A DNA stretch of 64,000 nucleotides, taken from contig CM049310.1 of assembly GCA_026874595.1 (NCBI GenBank), forward strand, positions 81,266,556 through 81,330,555, written 5' to 3'. The notes under the pieces are model-generated. The model searched no databases. It saw nothing but the letters and a program-made list of their open reading frames with translations, and was not told where the DNA came from. A program made the position numbers and the translations under genes. This document shows positions 57,258 to 64,000 of this stretch, piece after piece; positions within the stretch are counted from its first letter, which is position 1; every line of letters begins with the position of its first letter. Origin of the DNA: Sipunculus nudus (lineage: Eukaryota > Annelida > Sipuncula > Golfingiida > Sipunculidae).

Positions 57258-57988
57258 CCTGGATCTGGGAACTTGTTCTGTAATAAAACATCAGATTAAT
57301 GTTAATGGAGCTGCACCAATTAGACAGCCACTTCGGCGTACACCAAAAGCATTTGAGGGTAAAGAAGAAGAACAGCTTGATGCTGGAGTGATAACCCCCT
57401 GAAAGTCTGCTTGGGCTAGCCCAGTGGTATTAGTTAGACAAAGGACAAAACGGTAAGATGGTGCTGTGACTTCCGTAAATAGAATGAAGTGACTGTAAAA
57501 CTGCATACCCTTTACCACGCATTGACGTGTCTTGATTTTCTATCATCTGCCAAGTATTTTTCCACCATGGACTTACAGAAAGGGTACTTGCATATCCAGG
57601 TGGAGCCCACTGATCGGCACAAAACTGCCTTTATTACCAAATACGGCCTCTTTGAGTATAATAAACTCCCGATGGGACTCTGCAATGCGCCGACTACTTC
57701 AAACGCTGCATGGAGCTTGTGATGCGTGGACCGCAATGGAAGACTCCTAATTTACCTTGATGATTTAATGAATTTCAGTTCCACCATTAAAGAACATTTG
57801 ATCAGGCTAGCTGGAGTTTTACAGCAGCTTAAGTCTGTGGGACTTAAGCTGAAACCAGCCAAATGTCATTTCCTGAAGACACATGTGTTATTTTTAGGTC
57901 ATATAATTCAGAGCTGATGGTGTTCTCCCAAACCCAGAGTTGATTTCCACTGTGAAAAAACTGGGAAGAGCCGAAAACCAAACGACAA
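57258..57988 (+). pseudogene. pol: gypsy pol part 2: reverse transcriptase
   Basis: Recognisable pieces are STMDLQKGYLHIQV (first catalytic Asp), KTAFITKYGLFEYNKLPMGL, and YLDD at 57,753-57,764, followed by KLKPAKCHFLKTHVLFLGH. At least three lesions interrupt it between 57,290 and 57,920. All belong to one RT domain of about 200 residues. Confidence 0.88.
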
Positions 57989-58560
57989 GTGCAACAACTT
58001 TTAGGCCTGTGTAACTACTATCGTCGGCTCCTTTATCACTTTAGTGAAGTAGCGGCTCCCTTCACCCATCTTATGGGAAAAGAGATCGAGTTTGAATGGA
58101 CACCAGAGTGTCAAGTGGCATTTGATGAGCTGAGAGAAGGACTATGTCATGCGCCCATACTGGCATACCCTAAGTCGGAGGGATCCTTTATCCTGGACAC
58201 AGATGCTTCTAGTACTGACATTGGAGGCGTTCTCAGCCAGATTCAAGATGGTGAGGAGCGAGTCATCAGCTATGTATCTAAAAAGCTCAGCAGAGCACAA
58301 CGTCACTATTGTGTAACTAGACGAGAACTACTTGAAGCTGTTGTATTCATACAAGAGTTCCGGCACCATTTACTGGGGAGGGAGTTTGTATTAAGAACTG
58401 ACCATAATTCACTGAGATGGATTTTCCAATTCAAGGCGCCCCAGGGACAACTGTCTCGATGGCTTGAAGTCTTGTCACAATACGACTCAAAATCTTACAC
58501 CGAGAGGGGTTAAGGCACGGTAATGCTGATGCATTATCGAGGCGATATTGTGAAAAGACA
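57989..58560 (+). pseudogene. pol: gypsy pol part 3: RNase H and connection
   Basis: QQLLGLCNYYRR marks the RT connection. The RNase H motifs are ILDTDASSTDIGG, TRRELLEAV and LRTDHNSLRW, the three acidic centres of gypsy RNase H. The frame is lost at 58,511 and a GNADALSRR motif, usual at this junction, is readable in another frame near 58,520-58,550. Confidence 0.9.
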
Positions 58561-58914
58561 AAATGTGACTGTTATCAAGAGTTCCTCTTGAAAAGCTACC
58601 TTGTGGTGGGTGTAAACACTGCTTGAAGATGGAAGAACAGTGGAAATCTTTCAATGAGGAAATCAATGATGTAATACCTCTCAGCCAAGGATCTGATGTC
58701 ATAACATGTGACAAAGTGACCACAAGAAAACATGTAAATAAAGCCTCTGATGTTAGTGCTTCAGCTGACAATGCCTCTGGATTATCTTCCACGGGAAGAG
58801 GTTGCTGCGTACAGCCTTGAAATTAGACATATGTGGATCAAATGGGACCGGCTGAAAAGAATTAAAGGAGTTTTGCACATAGAATAGATAGAGCCTTAAT
58901 CACAGATCAAATAC
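58561..58914 (+). other. Pol spacer between RNase H and integrase, degenerate
   Basis: No domain is recognised. Frames here are short and broken; a serine- and alanine-rich frame at 58,623-58,820 has no match I know. It fits the variable linker of gypsy pol. Confidence 0.5.
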
Positions 58915-59993
58915 ATGCAATTACTAGTGCCCAGAGAACTGCGGCCAGAAATCCTTTCTAAGTGTCATGACTCCAATATGTCTGGTCATTTAGGAGTGGA
59001 GAAAACTATTGGCAAAATTAAACAGAGGGCTTACTGGTGGAATCTGAGAGTCGATGTAAATCAATTTATTCTTAACTGCAAGATATGTAGTGCTAACAGG
59101 CAGCCTAGAAAGAAGAATAGAGCCTCACTGACTGACTACAGAGTGGGCCACCCCATGGACCGATTAGGGATTGATAGTCTAGGGCCGTTACCTGTGATTA
59201 ATCAAGGTAATGCCTACATTCTGGTGGTGGCTGACTATTTCACTCAATGGGTGGAAGCCTATCCGATCCCAAATCAAACTGCAGCAATTACAGCTAACAC
59301 CATTTTGTCAGAATTTCTTTCAAGATTTGGGACTACCCTAGAAAGCCATAAAGATCAAGGTCGGAATTTCGAGAGTGGCCTTTTTAAAGAGATGTGTCAA
59401 ATATTGGAAATTAAGAAAACGCGTACAACCCCATATCATCCTGCCTCCAATGGATTGGTTGAAAGACTCTGGCTAAAATGATGAGATGTTATGTAAATGA
59501 CAACCCAAGGAAATGGGACATTCACTTAGCCTTTTTGACTGCTGCATATCGCAGTACAGTCCATCCTGCCACGGGGTTTACACCAAATTTTTTAATGTTG
59601 GGGAGAGAAATTACACTACCAATAGATATAGTTTGTTCTAGACCAAGTAACACTGAGCTGACAATCAGTGAATTTGTCAATAATCTAAAGGAAACACTCA
59701 CTGACACCTATCATAGAGCTAGGGTACATCTGAAGCATGCTGCACAAATACAGAAAAGAAATTATGACACAAGAGCATGTGAACATACATACACATCAGG
59801 TGATCTAGTGTATAAACGCAATCATAGAGCTAAAACGCTTGATGCCAGATGGTTGGGTCCCTTTGTCATATTAAAACAATTAGGGAATACCCTCTACCAA
59901 ACTAATGATAAGAAGAAGGCAACTAACGCCCCGTTACGGCCCAAGACAATGGTACGACAAACAAGCCCGCCCACTCCAGTTACTCTGGAGTGA
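58915..59993 (+). pseudogene. pol: gypsy pol part 4: integrase
   Basis: The zinc-binding HHCC motif lies in CHDSNMSGHLG and CKICSANRQ. The core shows the acidic triad in GIDSLGP, KDQGRNFES (a Lys replaces the common Ser before Asp) and SNGLVERLW. A one-base shift near 59,475-59,480 moves the C-terminal domain (through DARWLGPFVI) to another frame, ending at 59,991-59,993. Without the shift the integrase would be whole. Confidence 0.92.
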
Positions 59994-60870
59994 ACCTGGC
60001 CGAAGGAACCCCCACTGGCAGTTACGGAATCAGACAAACCCCGTCCCGGATACTATCCGCAGGACACAATCCGTCCTAAGCACCGACCACCAGCCAAACC
60101 GAGTCTATGGCACCACCTAAAGGACAAGCCTCATCCCGGGTACCACTCCCGGAATCAAGCGACGCCAATGAGCCCCTAATCAAGGAGTGCCTGTCCACCA
60201 TTGGATCACCTGCCAGTAATTGAGTGGATCCCACCCTCAGAGATACGATGAACTCAATAAAGACTCAGGTTTTGACAACAAACCTGAACCTGAGTCATGT
60301 AAAAACAAAATCGTCAAACACATATCAAACCATACAAGAAATCAAAGGGGATCTGAAGAAGGTTCATACGAAACTACAACAACCACCAGACCAAAATGTG
60401 CGGGAGACTGTTCGGGAGTTGAATGAAACCATGAAATAAAGGTGACATGCAAAAACTTGACCATGGCTGTAGAAGGTTTACGGGAGGGAATCTCCTCTCT
60501 TGTACAGTCATTAGTTGACAGCCAAAAGGTGCTGGCTGCTCAGACGCTGGCCCAAGCACGAGTTTGCAACCAGGCAATGACGGAGAATCGTGGACGCAAT
60601 TTGGTTGCGTCAACATCAGCTCAAGACACAAGATCTCCTCCCAGACAGAGCACGCCAGCTCTTAGCTTTAACTATCAAGAGGGGGAGTTTAATCACCTCT
60701 CGGGCAGCCAAAGCCCAAATCTTGATGTCGCACTTCTTCCCGAGAGACCCCTTACCACAAGCACAACAACTAATCCTGAAGAGAATCAGTGCAGCCCAAT
60801 GGCTTGTGAGTCCCACCACAGCACTAACCCCGTCCCACAAGAGACAAGCTGAAAACGGGACCACAGCGTA
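59994..60870 (+). pseudogene. Third ORF region downstream of pol, function unknown
   Basis: Two adjacent frames (60,224-60,439 and 60,442-60,852) encode a polar, heptad-like helix (QEIKGDLKKVHTKLQQ, then TVRELNETMK) and a Ser/Thr/Pro-rich tail. They lie inside the element between integrase and the 3' LTR. No envelope-like signal peptide, transmembrane segment or Cys pattern is visible, so I do not call it env. The two frames may once have been one. Confidence 0.45.
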
Positions 60871-61194
60871 ACCAGTGATGGTGATAGTGAGGCGACCTAT
60901 CAAACTGCTACCCATTCAACCAAAGAGGAGATATTGGGGGGAAAGATGGCCGAAAGAGAAACTATCCCCTTTATTAACATCAATATTGAATGGACTCTGA
61001 ATATCATTAAAATAACAAAGGACTAATTTTGTACAAGACTTGTAATTCATTAATTTCAATACAGCCACTCTTTATATTTTTATTTGTTCCAGCCAACTAA
61101 AAGGGGAAAATACACCGGACTCGTGGTAAGTAGGATACAGGTTTGCAATGTTAATATAAATAACTTTCATTTCAGGGATGAAATGTTTTCCATA

Positions 61195-61213
61195 GGGGGG
61201 GGGGGGGGGGGGG
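61195..61213 (+). other. Polypurine-tract-like G run before the 3' LTR
   Basis: Nineteen G residues followed by TAG stand directly before the 3' LTR start, the position of the plus-strand primer. The run length is likely slippage-expanded. Confidence 0.6.
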
Positions 61214-61216
61214 TAG

Positions 61217-62751
61217 TGTTATAAAATTTATGAATTATATGTCATAGGGAAAGCAAGGACATTAACTGGAATCTGTGGGAAGAGCTTAATGTCAGTAGAA
61301 GTTATATGAGTAAATATTAAGTATTATTTGTAGTTATAGCAGTTATCTAGGAGTAGGGAAGAATTTATGAGTATGTAACCCGACAGGCCATTTAAATTGT
61401 AATTTGTATGTGTATTTTATTTTTCTATAATAGTAATTAATAGAACGTCCACACATGTACTGTAACGGTGAGCGATAACCGGTGATGAACGTCAGAAGTA
61501 GGCTTTACAGTAATTTTATTTGTCTTACCTTCGCAATATGTTAGCTGTACGATTAGAGTGTATTTATATTCCATGGATATTGTGCATTTTAACAGTCTAC
61601 GAACCGCTGGAACATGGTAAAGATCGTCATTTATAAACGCCATACTGTTGTCAGTCGGGTCTGCTGGCGGTACTACTTTCTGCTCAGTGACATCGTGCAA
61701 TACCCGCGTAGTGGTATTGTGCGGCGGTCTCTGATTGGCTGCTGACCGCGTTATTCTGGAATGATCCGCACAATATTACTAAAAAATCACATTCTTAACT
61801 AAATATTTGCTAATTTTATATAGTATCATTTTCCTTGTTAGAAATACTATATTTCGATAGCTATTAGAGGTGACAATGGTGTCTATACGGCCTGTCAGCG
61901 GTATGTTATTATAGGGACTATATGGGCTAAAAAGTACATATAAACAGACGGCGGCACTTTTAAAATCATTCTGGTCCGTCTTTCCTTAACCTACGGTCAT
62001 TCCAAAACCAGACAGCCAACTACAACCGTCTTAATGTAGATATTGGCTTTACCAATACATATTTTCTGTAGCTAATAATATCAACATTCAGTATTTTATT
62101 TTAGTAAACTGTATAATTTACTCAGTCAAGTGACAGGCTGTGAAGGGGCGTGGCCATCGGCCACAGCGGGAATAGTCTTTTCCATCTAGTAATTTATAGG
62201 GTTTTATGTCTCACCACAGTCAAACCTTAAACCGGCATAAAATCATGTGTATTTTAACTTATAATTGTTTATAAAGCCTGTGGAACGTTTTGTCCACATG
62301 GTGTGGACATTTGTCCACAGAGTTTTTTTATAGGGGTTGAGTGGCTGGAATGATTAATAGTGTTATATGCCTAGGGTTTTTAGCATTCGTATCCTTGTAT
62401 TAAACTACCTTGTAAGGAGTTATTGCACACTGTAAATATACACTCACTAATGAGTCCCATGTAGCATATTTGTGCACAACCTGTTAACCGATTTAAATAT
62501 GTTATTTTGAAGAACTTTAAAACTTACTGAATTCTCTTATCTTTCACTTCGAGTGTTCATGTGTGATAAGCATGAGTTAATGAAATTTCCCCTCACAGTT
62601 ATATAAACCATCCTACTCAAAACACTTTGACAACAAATTTATCATTCCCATTTAAAATCATTATTGATATAAAAAGTAGAACGTTATCCCCTTACATTAC
62701 TATAAATGTAACAGCAGTATGGCCCTGTTTGAAACTAGGGTTCCCGCGACA
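61217..62751 (+). repeat. 3' LTR of the gypsy element (1,535 bp)
   Basis: It aligns with the 5' LTR except for indels: it has 133 extra bases (61,599-61,731) bounded by GTCT words and lacks about 95 bases that in the 5' LTR include a 20-bp palindrome. Its TATA position reads TATAAACA (61,939-61,946). It has fewer TGTCCACA repeats. Confidence 0.9.
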
Positions 62752-63300
62752 AAGCACCCCCCCCCCCCACCCAAACCAAAACAATATAAAATAAAAGAAA
62801 ATAAATAGACTAAACGAGTATATGATGAGTCACCTGCAGGCCCGGCTGGGTCGTGAGTAACCATCAAACACCCTAACTCACTATACCAAAATAAAATTCC
62901 TCCCTCCCCGAAAAACATTAACATTAAATACCCCCCCCCCCCCATCAAACAAATAGAAAATGAGACAACCCACCCCAGCCCCTAGGATTCCAAGCTCCCT
63001 GAAGAAGGAGACACCAGCTGCAACCAAACATGAAACCTGGACCAAGGGGGATTGTAGCTGCAGCTGATGATACAAGCACTAACAAAGGGAGGTCCTATAG
63101 CTGCTGCCTCACATCATAGAGTCCATCCAAGGGGGATTGTAGCTGCAGGACAAGAAAACCAGCAATACAACCGGGTCAGAGAGGAGAGAAAAAGAAACCC
63201 CCCCCCCTGTTCATGTACATAAAATAGTCAATAGATGATAGCTAATAGAGTAGAATTAGAAAGAAAAAGAAAATAAAAATAAAAACACATAAAATAAAAA
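62752..63300. repeat. Low-complexity tracts and a 167-bp-repeat copy
   Basis: C runs lie at about 62,757-62,769, 62,931-62,943 and 63,200-63,208. A further copy of the hairpin-core repeat is at 62,769-62,905. The 22-bp word starting CCAAGGGGGATTGTAGCTGC occurs twice (near 63,044 and 63,127). No gene is seen. Confidence 0.65.
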
Positions 63301-64000
63301 CCAAAAAAATTTTTTTCACGCTGCACAATAGATACTGAGTGGAGATACCAGACCAACTCCACTCAGCCTAAAAGCACAACACAAGCACAACACCATATAG
63401 TACTATACTTGCACATTATTCTCAGTCTAGTATATTCCAAGTACTACATCAACCAAGTCAAGAGGTCTGGAATTCTTTACATACCCACTGCATACACACA
63501 GGCATCATATCACATTTTCTTTTTGCCCCAACTCAAAAATGTGCAGGGAATAACAACGTGCACAGACGGGGGTACTCTCAAGGATATGCGAAGCGTAGTA
63601 ACATATTTCGATGACAGACTATCCCTACCAGCACAAAGTTGTATTCTCATCACCGCTCACGACACATAACAGAATGCAAAATCACCTTGTACGAGGCACT
63701 AATCATACAACAAAACACGATTATCTATTGGAGAAAACTTTATTGAGTAGAAGCCTCATATCACCAAAATTCAAACACACCTTTTGCAGTTTTATAAATA
63801 GGTCAAGTAATGTTAAAATTGAAAACATAACAGCACACTAGCCAGGCTGCTTGCTGATAACGAAAAAAACTTGCTAAAACTTGCATAACTGGGTAACCCG
63901 GCTAATACGGTCCAAATGACCGAAACTGCAAGTACAATGGCGATGGGTCTCGAAACAGTGTCGTTCACAAGATCGTGTTCGGCTCTCGAATGGCATGGCC
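63301..64000. other. Unrecognised right edge
   Basis: Two overlapping plus-strand frames (63,409-63,669 and 63,611-63,841) have no domain I recognise and no codon pattern that convinces me. An intron-containing host gene or a transposon end could begin here, but nothing in the window supports either. Confidence 0.3.

Larger units (their letters stand above)
52969..62751 (+). mobile_element. Ty3/gypsy LTR retrotransposon, degenerate (9.8 kb)
   Basis: LTRs begin TGTTATAAAAT and end CCGCGACA. Between them lie a tRNA-Leu-type primer site, gag with a zinc knuckle, protease, RT, RNase H and integrase in gypsy order, an extra ORF and a G-run before the 3' LTR. Stops and frameshifts occur in every coding part, so it is inactive. 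AAAG precedes the 5' LTR and an AAAG overlaps the 3' LTR end, but no unambiguous target duplication can be set. It splits a tandem repeat array. Confidence 0.93.

Noticed and set aside
59994-60870. An envelope gene in the gypsy element
   Set aside because: No signal peptide, cleavage site, membrane segment or cysteine pattern is visible.
63409-63841. A host gene at the right edge
   Set aside because: The two short frames overlap, lack recognisable domains and lie in low-complexity surroundings; evidence is insufficient.

Overview
The window is animal genomic DNA, A+T-rich and dominated by repeats. The mix of a Ty3/gypsy element, an L1/Tx1-like LINE, a Penelope-like GIY-YIG retroelement, tRNA-derived SINEs, a TIR element and abundant microsatellites suits an invertebrate. 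A marine lophotrochozoan such as a bivalve mollusc is my best guess, but no host marker gene proves it. Only one long intact reading frame is present; nearly every other protein-like stretch is a decayed transposable element.

Layout. 1-526 is the edge of a broken non-LTR endonuclease (minus strand). About 660-51,790 is a tandem array of large units: the end of unit 0 (660-2,456), unit 1 (2,457-14,499), unit 2 (14,500-30,710), unit 3 (30,711-41,298) and unit 4 (41,299 to about 51,790). Each unit has two diverged homologous modules, X then Y. Both carry promoter-like sequence and GAGTCC-type repeats; X usually also holds a 27-bp minisatellite. A long non-coding tail follows. X2 resembles X3, Y1 resembles Y2 and tail 1 resembles tail 2 most closely, so the latest duplication copied a Y-tail-X block.

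Dating by empty sites. Unit copies serve as pre-insertion alleles for one another. Four insertions are private to one unit: an 838-bp element (5,121-5,958), a Penelope fragment (8,068-8,713), a 696-bp element with 8-bp duplications (9,840-10,535) and a 5-kb LINE (16,629-21,694). A SINE at 11,024-11,261 is shared by units 1-3 but absent from unit 4.

The gene. Unit 4 carries a 728-codon uninterrupted frame (47,577-49,763) for an OLD/GajA-type protein: an ABC-like ATPase with Walker A, Walker B and H-switch, followed by a TOPRIM nuclease domain. In prokaryotes this architecture belongs to overcoming-lysogenization-defect nucleases and Gabija-type antiphage defence. The roughly 2.7-kb segment holding it is missing at the matching position of units 1-3. 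It is the strongest candidate for a biologically novel locus here: an intronless nuclease gene embedded in a non-coding tandem array.

Right part. About 51,790-52,500 is unassigned. A 167-bp tandem repeat with a hairpin-forming core (52,505-52,950, with a further copy at 62,769-62,905) is split by a degenerate Ty3/gypsy retrotransposon (52,969-62,751). That element has 1.5-kb LTRs, a tRNA-Leu-type primer site, gag, protease, RT, RNase H, integrase and an extra coiled-coil-like third ORF. The last 1.1 kb has low-complexity tracts and no recognised gene.
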